A stretch of 64,000 nt of DNA from a bacterium (GTDB taxonomy: Bacteria > Bacillota > Bacilli > Lactobacillales > Streptococcaceae), in the NCBI GenBank assembly GCA_905221125.1, contig CAJNBY010000012.1, positions 1 through 64,000 on the forward strand. Reading direction: 5' to 3'. Each line of letters opens with the position of its first letter. Position 1 is the stretch's first letter. Below the pieces are notes generated by a model. It worked only from the letters and a program-made list of their open reading frames with translations, did no database searches and was not told the origin of the DNA. The position numbers and the translations under genes are program-made. Below are positions 30,397 to 39,895 of this stretch, one piece after another.

Positions 30397-31494
30397 TCAA
30401 TCTTTGTTTACAGTAACTTTACCATCCTGGATAGTGAAAATACTTAGATTTTCTGGTAGATTTTGAAGATGATCTAAGCTTGTTGTTGTAATAAAGGTTT
30501 GGATTGATTGAGAAATCGTTTCTAATAATTTTAACTGTCTAGTGTTGTCAAGTTCACTCATAACATCGTCAAGTAGTAATATTGGGGATTCTGTAGTAAC
30601 ACTTTCCATTAGTTCGATTTCTGCTAATTTTATAGAAAGGACGAGACTACGATGTTGGCCTTGACTTCCAAAACTAGCATCCATCCCATTTATATAAAAA
30701 GAAATGTCATCTCGATGAGGACCGACACCAGTATTCTTTTTAAATAAATCTCTGGATCTACTTTTTTCTAAAGCAATTTTGAAAAATTCGGATAAGTCTT
30801 CTTTGTCAGTTATCTTGACAGAAGATTGATAGAATATTGACAACTCTTCAATCTGGTTAGAGAGTTCAAAATGTTTCTTACGCCCAAATGATTCTAGTTT
30901 TTTTATGAAATCTAAGCGGTGATTCATTACACGACATCCATAATCAATTAGCTGATCATCCAACACAGAAAGGAAGGTTTCATCTATTTTTTGATCTGAT
31001 TTTAGATAAGTATTTCTTTGTTTTAGGATGTGATTATAATTGGTTAAGTCAGATAGATAGATTGGCTTAATTTGTCCAAGCTCCATATCAATAAATTTTC
31101 GTCGAACCGAAGGTGCTCCTTTAATTAGTTGTAAATCTTCAGGAGCAAATAAGACAACATTCATGTGTCCTACATAATCTGAAAGGCGTGCTTGTTTTAA
31201 ATGATTAACTTTTGTCACACGGCCTTTTTGTGTTAGTTCGATTTCTAGGGGAATGGATCCAGTTTTTTTCTGAACGAGACCTGAAAGATGAAGTTGTTCC
31301 TCATCAAAATGAATGAGATTTTTATCTGTTCGAGTTCGATGACTACGCGTTAAGGCTAAAAAATAGATAGCCTCTAGCATATTTGTTTTTCCTTGTGCAT
31401 TATGTCCCAAAAAGACATTCAATTTAGGATTAAAGTCTATTTTTGTCTCTTTGTAATTACGAAAAGTCTTGAGAGATAGGTTTTGTAGCCACAT
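30397..31494 (-). CDS. recF: DNA replication and repair protein RecF
   Basis: SMC-like ATPase that helps load RecA at gapped DNA together with RecO and RecR. The 365-residue protein has Walker [15 protein letters not shown] near the N-terminus, a signature [17 protein letters not shown] and Walker [14 protein letters not shown]. It sits 2 bp after an S4-domain gene, a pairing seen near the origin of many Firmicutes. Here both are about 16 kb from dnaA rather than beside it. Confidence 0.97.
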   Translation of the reverse strand: MWLQNLSLKTFRNYKETKIDFNPKLNVFLGHNAQGKTNMLEAIYFLALTRSHRTRTDKNLIHFDEEQLHLSGLVQKKTGSIPLEIELTQKGRVTKVNHLKQARLSDYVGHMNVVLFAPEDLQLIKGAPSVRRKFIDMELGQIKPIYLSDLTNYNHILKQRNTYLKSDQKIDETFLSVLDDQLIDYGCRVMNHRLDFIKKLESFGRKKHFELSNQIEELSIFYQSSVKITDKEDLSEFFKIALEKSRSRDLFKKNTGVGPHRDDISFYINGMDASFGSQGQHRSLVLSIKLAEIELMESVTTESPILLLDDVMSELDNTRQLKLLETISQSIQTFITTTSLDHLQNLPENLSIFTIQDGKVTVNKD

Positions 31495-31496
31495 GA

Positions 31497-31865
31497 TTAT
31501 CTACCAGGGAATCGTGGAGCTTGTTTGCTTTTAGGTGATGAAGCAGGTTTGGATTTGTCTTTTTTAACTCCCTTATTCATCTCTTTGACAAGTTTAGCGA
31601 TCCGTTCTTTTTCAACTTTATCAGCTTGGTATTCCTCTTGTTCTTCAGAAGTAGGTTGTGTCAACAAGATGTCAATGTCCATGTCAGGGATGTCAACTTT
31701 ATCGCCAATACGAAGTTTTTTACCACGACGACTTTCTAATTCCCCATTAAAGTAAACAGAATGTTCAGAGAGAAAGGATTTGATAGCTCCTCCGCTATGT
31801 GTAATTCCAAGTTCTTTGAGTAGTGCTTGGAGGGTAATAAATTCTTCAAATAATTTGTATTCCAT
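31497..31865 (-). CDS. yaaA: S4-domain protein YaaA, RecF partner gene
   Basis: A 122-residue protein with an S4 RNA-binding domain (about residues 10-75, [19 protein letters not shown], then [19 protein letters not shown]) and a lysine/proline-rich basic tail ([19 protein letters not shown]). The family is fused or adjacent to recF in Firmicutes and has been linked to ribosome assembly in B. subtilis. It probably shares a promoter with recF (extended -10 TGGTATAAT, box at 31886-31891). Confidence 0.85.
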   Translation of the reverse strand: MEYKLFEEFITLQALLKELGITHSGGAIKSFLSEHSVYFNGELESRRGKKLRIGDKVDIPDMDIDILLTQPTSEEQEEYQADKVEKERIAKLVKEMNKGVKKDKSKPASSPKSKQAPRFPGR

Positions 31866-31885
31866 AATTCACCTCAATCTTTGGT

Positions 31886-31891
31886 ATTATA
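31886..31891 (-). promoter_or_regulatory. Promoter -10 of yaaA-recF
   Basis: The minus strand reads TGGTATAAT, an extended -10, 20 bp before the yaaA start. Confidence 0.6.
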
Positions 31892-31990
31892 CCATATTTT
31901 CCTAAAAATAGTGAGAGAAACAGGGAGAATTGTAAGCGTTTTTTATTTCAAAAGTATTACAGAGAACAAGAAAATTTCAGGTTTTCGTGA

Positions 31991-31996
31991 TATAAT
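31991..31996 (+). promoter_or_regulatory. Promoter -10 of the M16 pair and downstream genes
   Basis: GTGATATAATAG contains a consensus TATAAT 28 bp before the first M16-like gene. Confidence 0.6.
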
Positions 31997-32023
31997 AGAA
32001 GTCTGTACATAAGGAGGTAAATC

Positions 32024-33274
32024 ATGGAGTTAGTGCATGGAATTTCAACACATTTTATCCAATCAAAGAAGTTTAAAACGAACAAAATCACCGTGCGTTT
32101 TACAGCTCCATTATCTCTTGATACGATTGCAGGTCGCATGTTGAGTGCGAGTATGCTAGAGACTGCTAATCTGATGTACCCTACTTCTCAAGATTTGAGA
32201 AGACACTTGGCTAGTCTATATGGTACAGATATGTCAACCCATTGTTTTAGAAGAGGACAAAGCCACATTGTAGAATTGACATTCACATATGTTCGTGATG
32301 AGTTTTTAAGTAAGAAAAATGTGTTAACTTCTCAGGTTTTGGAACTAGTAAAAGAAACTCTTTTTTCACCCGTTGTAGTTGATAATGGGTTTGATTCTGC
32401 CTTATTTGAAATTGAGAAAAAGCAATTGCTAGCAAGTTTAGTAGCTGATATGGATGATTCTTTTTATTTTGCACATAAAGAATTAGATAAATTATTTTTT
32501 CATGATGAACGTCTCCAATTGGAATACAGTGATTTACGAAATCGTATTTTAGCTGAAACTCCACAAAGTTCTTATTCTTGTTTCCAAGAATTTTTGGTCA
32601 ATGATCGAATAGATTTCTTTTTCTTAGGTGATTTTAATGAGGTTGAAATTCAAAATGTATTAGAATCATTTGGCTTTAAAGGTCGAAAAGGAGATGTGAA
32701 GGTTCAGTATCGTCAACCTTATTCCAATATCCTTCAGGAAGGTATGGTTCGGAAAAATGTGGGACAGTCTATTTTAGAGTTGGGATATTATTGCTCTGCT
32801 GAATATGGCGATGAGCAACATTTACCCATGATTGTAATGAATGGTTTACTTGGTGGCTTTGCTCATTCTAAGCTCTTTACAAATGTCCGTGAAAATGCTG
32901 GATTAGCTTATACTATTTCAAGTCAGCTTGATTTGTTTAGTGGATTCTTGAGGATGTATGCTGGCATTGATCGAGAAAATCGGAATCAGGCTCGAAAAAT
33001 GATGAATAATCAACTGCTTGATTTAAAAAAAGGATATTTTACAGAGCTTGAGCTAGAGCAGACCAAGGAAATGATTCGTCGGTCTTTGTTGCTTTCTCAA
33101 GATAATCAAGGTTCATTGATTGAACGTGCTTATCAAAATGCCTTACTTGGAAAATCTTCAGCAGACTTTAAAAGTTGGATTGCAAAACTCGAGCAAGTTG
33201 ACAAAGATGCTATTTGTAGAGCAGCTAATAATGTGAAACTACAGGCGATTTACTTTATGGAAGGAATAGAATGA
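32024..33274 (+). CDS. M16-family peptidase-like protein, non-catalytic partner
   Basis: A 416-residue protein with the two-lobed M16 (pitrilysin/YmfF) architecture. No HxxEH zinc motif is present in the first lobe: the corresponding region reads GRMLSASMLETANLMYPTSQ. It therefore probably serves as a structural partner of the following gene, as in other two-subunit M16 enzymes. It overlaps that gene by 4 bp. The substrate is unknown. Confidence 0.85.
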   Translation: MELVHGISTHFIQSKKFKTNKITVRFTAPLSLDTIAGRMLSASMLETANLMYPTSQDLRRHLASLYGTDMSTHCFRRGQSHIVELTFTYVRDEFLSKKNVLTSQVLELVKETLFSPVVVDNGFDSALFEIEKKQLLASLVADMDDSFYFAHKELDKLFFHDERLQLEYSDLRNRILAETPQSSYSCFQEFLVNDRIDFFFLGDFNEVEIQNVLESFGFKGRKGDVKVQYRQPYSNILQEGMVRKNVGQSILELGYYCSAEYGDEQHLPMIVMNGLLGGFAHSKLFTNVRENAGLAYTISSQLDLFSGFLRMYAGIDRENRNQARKMMNNQLLDLKKGYFTELELEQTKEMIRRSLLLSQDNQGSLIERAYQNALLGKSSADFKSWIAKLEQVDKDAICRAANNVKLQAIYFMEGIE

Positions 33275-34554
33275 CAAAGGTTGTTTTTGAAGAAAAATAC
33301 TATCCAGCTGTAAAAGAAATGGTTTATCGAACTCGTTTGACAAACGGATTGACAGTAGCTCTTCTACCTAAAAAGGAATTTAAAGAGGTTTACGGGAGTG
33401 TCACTGTACAGTTTGGCTCGGTAGATACGCTTGTTACAGGAGTTGACAGAGGTGTAAAACAATATCCTGCAGGAATTGCTCATTTTCTTGAACATAAATT
33501 ATTTGAGAGAGAAGATTCTAGCGATTTGATGTCGGCTTTTACGAGTCTAGGTGCAGACAGTAATGCCTTTACAAGCTTTACAAAAACAAACTATCTTTTT
33601 TCATCGACGGATTATCTTTTAGAGAATTTAGATTTACTTGATGAATTGGTAACATCAGCGCATTTTACTGAAGATTCCATTTTAAGAGAGCAGGATATTA
33701 TCCAGCAGGAACGAGAAATGTATCAAGATGATCCAGATTCGTGTTTATTCTTTTCAACTTTATCGAATTTGTATCCTGGTACACCTTTAGCAACGGATAT
33801 AGTTGGAAGTGAGGAGTCCATTTCCCAAATAAATCTAACTAATTTGCAAGAAAATTTTACAAGGTTTTACAAACCTGTAAATATGTCTCTGTTTTTAGTT
33901 GGTAATTTTGATGTGGAGCAAGTACAGGACTATTTTGAAAGCAAAGAACTGAAAGATTCAGATCTTCAGGAAGTAGCAAGAGAAAAATTGCTTTTACAAA
34001 ATGTGAAGTCAACAGACAGTAGGAGAATGGAAGTATCTTCTCCCAAACTAGCGATTGGGATTAGAGGTAATCGAGAAGTTGCTGAGGGGGATTGCTATCG
34101 ACATCATATTTTATTAAAATTATTGTTTGCAATGATGTTTGGTTGGACTTCAGATCGTTTTCAAAAATTATATGAATCAGGTAAAATAGATGCTTCCTTA
34201 TCTCTTGAAATTGAAGTAACAAGTCATTTTCATTTTGTTATGTTGACAATGGATACGAAAGAGCCAGTTGCTTTATCTCATCAGTTTAGGAAGGCCATTC
34301 GTAATTTTACAAAGGATTTGGATATTACAGAGGATCATTTAGATATTATCAAAAGAGAGATGTTTGGGGAATTTTTCAGTAGCATGAACTCTCTTGAATT
34401 TATTGCAACACAATATGATGCTTTTGAACATGGTGAGACAATTTTTGATTTGCCAAAGATTTTACAGGAAATTACTTTAGAGGATGTCCTTGAAGCAGGA
34501 CATCACTTAATAGATGAAGGGGATATAGTTGATTTTACAATATTCCCATCGTAG
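33271..34554 (+). CDS. M16-family zinc metallopeptidase, catalytic partner
   Basis: A 427-residue protein with the inverted zinc motif HFLEH in GIAHFLEHKLFER (about residues 70-82) and a downstream glutamate-rich stretch (EQDIIQQEREMYQDDPDS) of the kind that supplies the third ligand. It is the likely active half of a heterodimer with the preceding gene (YmfF/YmfH pattern). Its location before rodZ and pgsA matches other Firmicutes. Confidence 0.87.
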   Translation: MTKVVFEEKYYPAVKEMVYRTRLTNGLTVALLPKKEFKEVYGSVTVQFGSVDTLVTGVDRGVKQYPAGIAHFLEHKLFEREDSSDLMSAFTSLGADSNAFTSFTKTNYLFSSTDYLLENLDLLDELVTSAHFTEDSILREQDIIQQEREMYQDDPDSCLFFSTLSNLYPGTPLATDIVGSEESISQINLTNLQENFTRFYKPVNMSLFLVGNFDVEQVQDYFESKELKDSDLQEVAREKLLLQNVKSTDSRRMEVSSPKLAIGIRGNREVAEGDCYRHHILLKLLFAMMFGWTSDRFQKLYESGKIDASLSLEIEVTSHFHFVMLTMDTKEPVALSHQFRKAIRNFTKDLDITEDHLDIIKREMFGEFFSSMNSLEFIATQYDAFEHGETIFDLPKILQEITLEDVLEAGHHLIDEGDIVDFTIFPS

Positions 34555-34595
34555 TAACCTATCATAATAGACACTAGAAAGAAGGGATGACAAGT

Positions 34596-35438
34596 ATGAG
34601 GAAAAAAACAATTGGTGAGGTTTTACGTTTAGCTAGAATCAATCAGGGATTGAGTTTAGATGAATTGCAGAAAAAGACAGACATCCAGTTAGATATGTTG
34701 GAAGCAATGGAAGCAGATGATTTCGATCAACTTCCAAGTCCTTTTTACACGCGTTCTTTCTTGAAAAAATATGCATGGGCTGTTGAGTTAGATGATCAAA
34801 TTGTTTTGGATGCTTATGATTCTGGGAGTATGATTACTTATGAGGAAGTAGATGTTGATGAAGATGAGTTGACAGGTCGTAGACGTTCAAGTAAGAAAAA
34901 TAAGAAAAAAACATCATTTTTACCTTTATTTTATTTTATCCTTTTTGCCTTATCGATTTTAATTTTTGTAACCTATTATGTTTGGAACTATATTCAAACT
35001 CAACCAGAGGGGCCTTCTCTTTCTAATTACAGTGTGGTTCAATCAACAAGTTCAATAAGTTCAACTAGCTCTGTTCCCCACTCTTCAAGTAGTAGTTCAT
35101 CTAGCAGTTCTTCTAGTGCAGAACCATCTATAACGGTATCGGGTGAAGGAAATCATGTAGAAATCGCTTATAAGACAAGTAAGGAAACAGTTAAATTGCA
35201 ATTGGCAGTTTCAGATGTTACAAGTTGGGTCAGCGTTTCAGAAAGCGAACTTGATGGCGGTGTAACCTTATCGCCAGAGAAGAAAAGTGCGGAAACAACA
35301 GTTGCAACTAAAAGTCCTGTAACAATTACGTTAGGTGTTGTAAAAGGTGTTACTTTGACAGTAGATAATCAGACTGTTGATTTATCGAAGTTAACAGCGC
35401 AGACTGGACAAATCACTGTAACCTTTACTAAAAATTAA
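34596..35438 (+). CDS. rodZ: RodZ-type cytoskeletal adaptor
   Basis: Bitopic protein of the elongation machinery that works with MreC/MreD in ovococci. The 280-residue product has an N-terminal Cro-like helix-turn-helix (GEVLRLARINQGLSLDELQKKTDI), one membrane span (about residues 107-127), a serine-rich linker of about 20 residues and a C-terminal DUF4115-like domain. The start at 34596 lies 9 bp from AGAAGGG. The ATG at 34587 abuts that ribosome-binding site and is less likely. Confidence 0.88.
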   Translation: MRKKTIGEVLRLARINQGLSLDELQKKTDIQLDMLEAMEADDFDQLPSPFYTRSFLKKYAWAVELDDQIVLDAYDSGSMITYEEVDVDEDELTGRRRSSKKNKKKTSFLPLFYFILFALSILIFVTYYVWNYIQTQPEGPSLSNYSVVQSTSSISSTSSVPHSSSSSSSSSSSSAEPSITVSGEGNHVEIAYKTSKETVKLQLAVSDVTSWVSVSESELDGGVTLSPEKKSAETTVATKSPVTITLGVVKGVTLTVDNQTVDLSKLTAQTGQITVTFTKN

Positions 35439-35448
35439 GGAAAAACGA

Positions 35449-35994
35449 ATGAAAAAAGAACAAATTCCAAATCTCTTAACAATAGGTCGAATTCTTTTTA
35501 TACCTATTTTTATCTTTATTTTAACAGTAGGAAATTCGATAGAGAGTCATATAGTAGCAGCTATTATCTTTGCGATTGCCAGTATTACAGATTATTTAGA
35601 TGGATATTTAGCTCGTAAATGGAATGTGGTCAGTAATTTTGGTAAATTTGCAGATCCTATGGCGGATAAGCTACTAGTTATGTCGGCTTTTATTATGCTG
35701 ATTGAGTTAGGTATGGCTCCGGCTTGGATTGTTGCAGTGATTATCTGTCGTGAGTTGGCTGTGACAGGTTTAAGGCTTTTACTGGTTGAAACTGGAGGAA
35801 CAGTTTTAGCAGCGGCAATGCCTGGGAAAATTAAAACTTTCAGTCAGATGTTTGCGATTATTTTCTTGCTATTACATTGGACTTTGATTGGTCAAGTTCT
35901 ACTTTATGTAGCCTTATTTTTCACTATCTACTCTGGCTATGACTATTTCAAGGGTAGTGCCTATGTATTTAAAGGGACACTTGGTTCGAAATGA
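35449..35994 (+). CDS. pgsA: CDP-diacylglycerol-glycerol-3-phosphate 3-phosphatidyltransferase
   Basis: Makes phosphatidylglycerol-phosphate, the committed step to phosphatidylglycerol. The 181-residue membrane protein carries the CDP-alcohol phosphotransferase signature within DYLDGYLARKWNVVSNFGKF plus ADPMADK, with conserved aspartates at the expected spacing, and several membrane spans. Its stop overlaps the start of ecfA1. Confidence 0.96.
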   Translation: MKKEQIPNLLTIGRILFIPIFIFILTVGNSIESHIVAAIIFAIASITDYLDGYLARKWNVVSNFGKFADPMADKLLVMSAFIMLIELGMAPAWIVAVIICRELAVTGLRLLLVETGGTVLAAAMPGKIKTFSQMFAIIFLLLHWTLIGQVLLYVALFFTIYSGYDYFKGSAYVFKGTLGSK

Positions 35995-36818
35995 AATCAA
36001 TAATTGATGTAAAAAATCTTTCTTTTCGCTATAAAGAAAATCAGAAATACTACGATGTGAAGGATATTACGTTTCACGTGAAACGTGGAGAATGGCTTTC
36101 GATTGTAGGGCACAATGGTAGTGGTAAATCAACGACCGTACGATTAATTGATGGCTTACTGGAAGCAGAATCTGGAGATATTGTAATCGATGGCCAACGG
36201 TTGACTGAGGAAAATGTTTGGAGCATACGTCGTCAAATAGGTATGGTTTTTCAAAATCCAGACAATCAATTTGTTGGAGCGACTGTTGAAGATGACGTTG
36301 CCTTTGGTTTGGAAAATCAAGGACTTTCTCGTCAAGAAATGAAAAAGAGAGTGGAAGAAGCTCTGGATTTGGTTGGCATGTTGGACTTTAAAAAGAGAGA
36401 GCCAGCGCGTCTATCGGGTGGGCAAAAGCAACGTGTGGCTATTGCAGGTGTTGTAGCTCTAAGACCAGCTATTTTAATCCTAGATGAAGCAACGAGTATG
36501 TTGGATCCTGAGGGTCGTAGAGAACTTATTGAGACAGTAAAAGGGATTCGAAAAGACTATGATATGACGGTCATTTCCATTACACATGATTTGGAAGAAG
36601 TTGCCATGAGTGATCGCGTATTGGTCATGAAAAAAGGGGAAATTGAATCAACTAGTAGTCCAAGAGATCTTTTCTCTCGAAATGATTTAGATCAAATTGG
36701 ATTAGACGATCCTTTTGCCAATCAATTAAAAAATTCTTTGAGCCAGAATGGCTATGATTTGCCTGAAAATTATTTGACAGAAAGTGAGCTAGAGGATAAG
36801 CTATGGGAATTGCTCTAG
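35991..36818 (+). CDS. ecfA1: ECF transporter ATPase EcfA1 (CbiO)
   Basis: One of two ATPases of the energy-coupling module shared by vitamin-binding S components (riboflavin, folate, thiamine, biotin and others encoded elsewhere). The 275-residue protein has Walker [10 protein letters not shown], a Q-loop ([20 protein letters not shown]), signature [13 protein letters not shown] and Walker [16 protein letters not shown]. It overlaps both pgsA (4 bp) and ecfA2 (16 bp). A parS-like palindrome lies inside it. Confidence 0.95.
   Translation: MKSIIDVKNLSFRYKENQKYYDVKDITFHVKRGEWLSIVGHNGSGKSTTVRLIDGLLEAESGDIVIDGQRLTEENVWSIRRQIGMVFQNPDNQFVGATVEDDVAFGLENQGLSRQEMKKRVEEALDLVGMLDFKKREPARLSGGQKQRVAIAGVVALRPAILILDEATSMLDPEGRRELIETVKGIRKDYDMTVISITHDLEEVAMSDRVLVMKKGEIESTSSPRDLFSRNDLDQIGLDDPFANQLKNSLSQNGYDLPENYLTESELEDKLWELL
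36070..36085. promoter_or_regulatory. parS-like ParB binding site inside ecfA1
   Basis: CGTTTCACGTGAAACG is a perfect palindrome identical to parS over the central 14 bp. It is about 22 kb right of dnaA. Confidence 0.83.
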
Positions 36819-37642
36819 AAAATGTGAGTTTTACATATCAAGAAGGTACTCCCTTAGCTTCAGCAGCTTTGTCGGATGTTTCTTTGACGATTGAAGATGG
36901 TTCTTATACAGCTTTAATTGGGCACACAGGTAGTGGTAAATCAACTATTTTACAACTCTTAAATGGTTTATTGGTGCCAAGTCAAGGGAGTGTACGAGTT
37001 TTTGATACCTTAATCACTTCGACTTCTAAAAATAAAGATATTCGTCAAATTAGAAAACAGGTTGGCTTGGTATTTCAGTTTGCTGAAAATCAGATCTTTG
37101 AAGAAACGGTTTTGAAGGACGTTGCTTTTGGACCGCAAAATTTTGGAGTTTCTGAAGAAGATGCGGAGCAGATTGCGCGTGAGAAACTGGCTCTAGTTGG
37201 AATTGATGAATCACTTTTTAATCGTAGCCCGTTTGAGCTATCAGGTGGACAAATGAGACGTGTCGCCATTGCAGGCATACTTGCCATGGAGCCAGCTATA
37301 TTAGTCTTAGATGAGCCAACAGCTGGCCTAGATCCTCTAGGGAGAAAAGAGTTGATGACCCTATTCAAAAAACTCCACCAGTCAGGGATGACCATTGTCT
37401 TGGTAACGCATTTGATGGATGATGTTGCTGAATATGCGAATCAAGTCTATGTGATGGAAAAGGGACGTTTGGTGAAGGGCGGTAAACCAAGTGATGTCTT
37501 TCAAGATGTTGTCTTTATGGAAGAAGTTCAGTTGGGAGTACCTAAAATTACGGCCTTTTGTAAACGATTGGTGGATAGAGGCGTGTCATTTAAACGATTA
37601 CCGATTAAGATAGAGGAGTTCAAGGAGTCGCTAAATGGATAG
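36803..37642 (+). CDS. ecfA2: ECF transporter ATPase EcfA2 (CbiO)
   Basis: Second ATPase of the ECF module, pairing with EcfA1. The 279-residue protein has Walker [14 protein letters not shown]-loop [21 protein letters not shown], signature [13 protein letters not shown] and Walker [16 protein letters not shown]. Overlap with the genes on both sides indicates stoichiometric translation of the complex. Confidence 0.95.
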   Translation: MGIALENVSFTYQEGTPLASAALSDVSLTIEDGSYTALIGHTGSGKSTILQLLNGLLVPSQGSVRVFDTLITSTSKNKDIRQIRKQVGLVFQFAENQIFEETVLKDVAFGPQNFGVSEEDAEQIAREKLALVGIDESLFNRSPFELSGGQMRRVAIAGILAMEPAILVLDEPTAGLDPLGRKELMTLFKKLHQSGMTIVLVTHLMDDVAEYANQVYVMEKGRLVKGGKPSDVFQDVVFMEEVQLGVPKITAFCKRLVDRGVSFKRLPIKIEEFKESLNG

Positions 37643-38429
37643 TATGATTTTGGGGCGTTATATCCCAGGGGATTCGATTGTTCACCGATTGGATCCACGT
37701 AGCAAATTGCTGGCTATGATGCTACTGATTTTAATCGTTTTTTGGGCTAATAATCCCTTGACGAATCTGATTCTTTTTATAGCGACAGGGATATTTATTG
37801 CCTTGTCAGGAGTATCTCTTTCATTTTTTATTCAGGGTTTGAAGTCTATGTTTTTCTTGATTGCCTTCACAACTATTTTTCAACTGTTTTTCATTTCTAA
37901 TGGGAATGTTTTATTTGAGTTTTCGTTTGTGAGAATCACAGATTATGCTTTGCAACAAGCTGGAATTATTTTTTGTCGCTTTGTATTGATCATTTTCTTT
38001 TCAACTTTGTTAACCTTAACGACCATGCCCTTAAGTTTGGCCTCAGCTGTCGAAGCTTTGTTAGCGCCTTTAAAACGTGTGAGAGTTCCAGTTCATGAAA
38101 TTGGATTGATGCTGTCCATGAGTCTACGTTTTGTCCCAACATTGATGGATGATACGACGCGGATTATGAATGCTCAGAAAGCGCGTGGAGTGGATTTTGG
38201 TGAAGGAAGCATCGTTCAAAAAGTAAAGGCGATGATTCCTATTTTGATTCCTCTTTTTGCGACAAGTTTAAAACGTGCCGATTCCTTGGCTATCGCCATG
38301 GAAGCGCGTGGTTATCAGGGTGGAAAAGGCAGAAGTCAATACAGACAATTGAAATGGACTCGAAAGGATACGCTAGCAATCCTTGTTATTCTCGTACTTG
38401 GTTGTTGCTTATTTTTCTTAAAATCTTAG
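37635..38429 (+). CDS. ecfT: ECF transporter transmembrane subunit EcfT
   Basis: Scaffold membrane subunit that couples EcfA1/A2 to interchangeable S components. The 264-residue protein has about six hydrophobic segments and the two coupling-helix motifs containing Ala-Arg-Gly ([11 protein letters not shown] and [15 protein letters not shown]). It overlaps ecfA2 by 8 bp. Confidence 0.95.
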   Translation: MDSMILGRYIPGDSIVHRLDPRSKLLAMMLLILIVFWANNPLTNLILFIATGIFIALSGVSLSFFIQGLKSMFFLIAFTTIFQLFFISNGNVLFEFSFVRITDYALQQAGIIFCRFVLIIFFSTLLTLTTMPLSLASAVEALLAPLKRVRVPVHEIGLMLSMSLRFVPTLMDDTTRIMNAQKARGVDFGEGSIVQKVKAMIPILIPLFATSLKRADSLAIAMEARGYQGGKGRSQYRQLKWTRKDTLAILVILVLGCCLFFLKS

Positions 38430-38453
38430 TAGCTTTCAGGAATTGATAAAAAA

Positions 38454-38467
38454 GTTACTGTAACAGT
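38454..38467. promoter_or_regulatory. Overlapping palindromes upstream of mreC
   Basis: GTTACTGTAAC (38454-38464) and ACTGTAACAGT (38457-38467) are overlapping perfect inverted repeats 22 bp before the mreC start, next to a TGATATAAAG possible -10. It is a candidate operator of unknown regulator. Confidence 0.4.
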
Positions 38468-38488
38468 TTTTGATATAAAGGTAGGGAT

Positions 38489-39307
38489 ATGAACCGTTTT
38501 AAAAAATCAAAATATGTCATTATTGTTTTTGTCACTGTTCTGCTTGTCTCAGCTCTCTTAGCTACGACTTATTCAAGTACAATGGTGACAAAATTAGGAG
38601 ATGGAATTTCATTGGTTGATAGAGTTGTGCAAAAACCTTTTCGGTGGTTTGATTCTGTCAAATCAGATTTGGCTCATTTGACACGAACATATAATGAAAA
38701 TGAAAGTTTGAAGAAACAGATTTACCAGTTAGAAGTTAAATCAAATGAGGCAGAAAGTTTAAAGACAGAAAATGAACAACTGCGCCAATTGCTTGATATG
38801 AAGTCTAAATTGCAAGCCACAAAGACTTTAGCAGCAGATGTTATTATGCGTTCTCCAGTATCTTGGAAGCAGGAATTGACCTTAGATGTAGGTAAATCAA
38901 AAGGGGCTTCTGAGAACATGTTAGCCATTGCAAATGGTGGTTTGATTGGGAGTGTTTCAAAAGTGGAGGAGAACTCTACTATGGTCAACCTTCTGACAAA
39001 TACGGAAAATGCTGATAAGATTTCTGTTAAAATTCAACACGGCACTACCACAATTTATGGAATTATTGTTGGCTATGACAAGGAAAATGAAGTTCTTAAA
39101 ATTAGCCAATTAAATAGCAATAGCGATATTAGTGCAGGAGATAAGGTGACCACTGGTGGATTAGGAAACTTTAACGTTGCGGATATTCCTGTTGGTGAAG
39201 TGGTTGCCACAACGCATAGTACAGACTATTTGACACGAGAAGTAACTGTTAAATTGAGTGCAGATACTCATAATGTGGATGTGATAGAATTAGTGGGGAA
39301 TTCATAA
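38489..39307 (+). CDS. mreC: Cell shape-determining protein MreC
   Basis: Bitopic protein of peripheral peptidoglycan synthesis in ovococci; it interacts with MreD, RodZ and PBP proteins. The 272-residue protein has one membrane span (about residues 9-28), a coiled coil (about 65-110) and the two-lobed beta-rich domain. It overlaps mreD by 1 bp. Confidence 0.95.
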   Translation: MNRFKKSKYVIIVFVTVLLVSALLATTYSSTMVTKLGDGISLVDRVVQKPFRWFDSVKSDLAHLTRTYNENESLKKQIYQLEVKSNEAESLKTENEQLRQLLDMKSKLQATKTLAADVIMRSPVSWKQELTLDVGKSKGASENMLAIANGGLIGSVSKVEENSTMVNLLTNTENADKISVKIQHGTTTIYGIIVGYDKENEVLKISQLNSNSDISAGDKVTTGGLGNFNVADIPVGEVVATTHSTDYLTREVTVKLSADTHNVDVIELVGNS

Positions 39308-39801
39308 TGAGACAGTTAAAGCGGGTTGGAGTGTTTTTATTGCTACCTTTCTTGGTTCTAATTGACGCCCATATTAGCCAGCTTCTGGGCTCATTTTTCC
39401 CCCATGTACATTTGGCTAGTCATTTTCTTTTTCTATTTCTCTTATTTGAGACGATAGAAGTATCAGAGTATCTCTACCTAGTCTATTGTTTTGTGATAGG
39501 CTTGGTTTACGATGTTTACTTTTTCCATCTAATAGGGATTGCAACTCTCTTATTTATCTTATTGGGAGCGTTTCTTCATAAATTGAATAGTGTTATTTTG
39601 TTGAATCGTTGGACAAGAATCTTGGCTATGATTGTTATGAGTTTTCTATTTGATATGGGAGCTTATCTCTTTGCATTAGTGGTAGGTTTAACTGTAGATA
39701 GTCTGCCGATTTTTATCGTTTATAGCCTAGTACCATCCATGATTTTAAATCTTGTGTGGATGCTTATTTTTCAGTTTATTTTTGAAAAATATTATCTATG
39801 A
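39307..39801 (+). CDS. mreD: Rod shape-determining protein MreD
   Basis: Polytopic partner of MreC in peripheral wall synthesis. The 164-residue, very hydrophobic protein has about five membrane spans and the conserved GLVYDVYFFHLIGI segment. Its start overlaps the mreC stop. A terminator that shares bases with the pcsB WalR site follows it. Confidence 0.94.
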   Translation: MRQLKRVGVFLLLPFLVLIDAHISQLLGSFFPHVHLASHFLFLFLLFETIEVSEYLYLVYCFVIGLVYDVYFFHLIGIATLLFILLGAFLHKLNSVILLNRWTRILAMIVMSFLFDMGAYLFALVVGLTVDSLPIFIVYSLVPSMILNLVWMLIFQFIFEKYYL

Positions 39802-39815
39802 GAAAGAAACAAAAA

Positions 39816-39832
39816 TGTAACAAAGGCGTAAT
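39816..39832 (+). promoter_or_regulatory. WalR (VicR) box upstream of pcsB
   Basis: TGTAAC-N5-CGTAAT matches the WalR direct repeat TGTWAH-N5-TGTWAH with one mismatch, 22 bp upstream of the -10 TATACT (39854-39859). pcsB is the best-known WalRK target in pneumococci. Confidence 0.85.
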
Positions 39833-39851
39833 ATTCATTAGGCCTTTTTTT
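39823..39851 (+). terminator. Terminator of the mreCD transcript
   Basis: AAAGGC-n-TAAT / ATTA-n-GCCTTTTTTT; the left arm overlaps the downstream WalR half-site. Confidence 0.65.
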
Positions 39852-39853
39852 GG

Positions 39854-39859
39854 TATACT
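39854..39859 (+). promoter_or_regulatory. pcsB promoter -10
   Basis: TGGTATACTAG, an extended -10, 22 bp after the WalR box and 36 bp before the start codon. Confidence 0.75.
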
Positions 39860-39895
39860 AGTATTGTCTTTAAAAGAAGGAGTATCTACGTAATT

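Noticed and set aside
31931..31944. cre-like TGTAAGCGTTTTTT between yaaA and the first M16-like gene
   Set aside because: The conserved C near the end is missing and the site is about 50 bp or more from either promoter -10; too weak to call.
35060..35120. Serine-codon repeat in rodZ as a possible mobile or slippage repeat
   Set aside because: It uses mixed serine codons (TCA, AGT, TCT, AGC), so it is a linker of low complexity rather than a DNA repeat.
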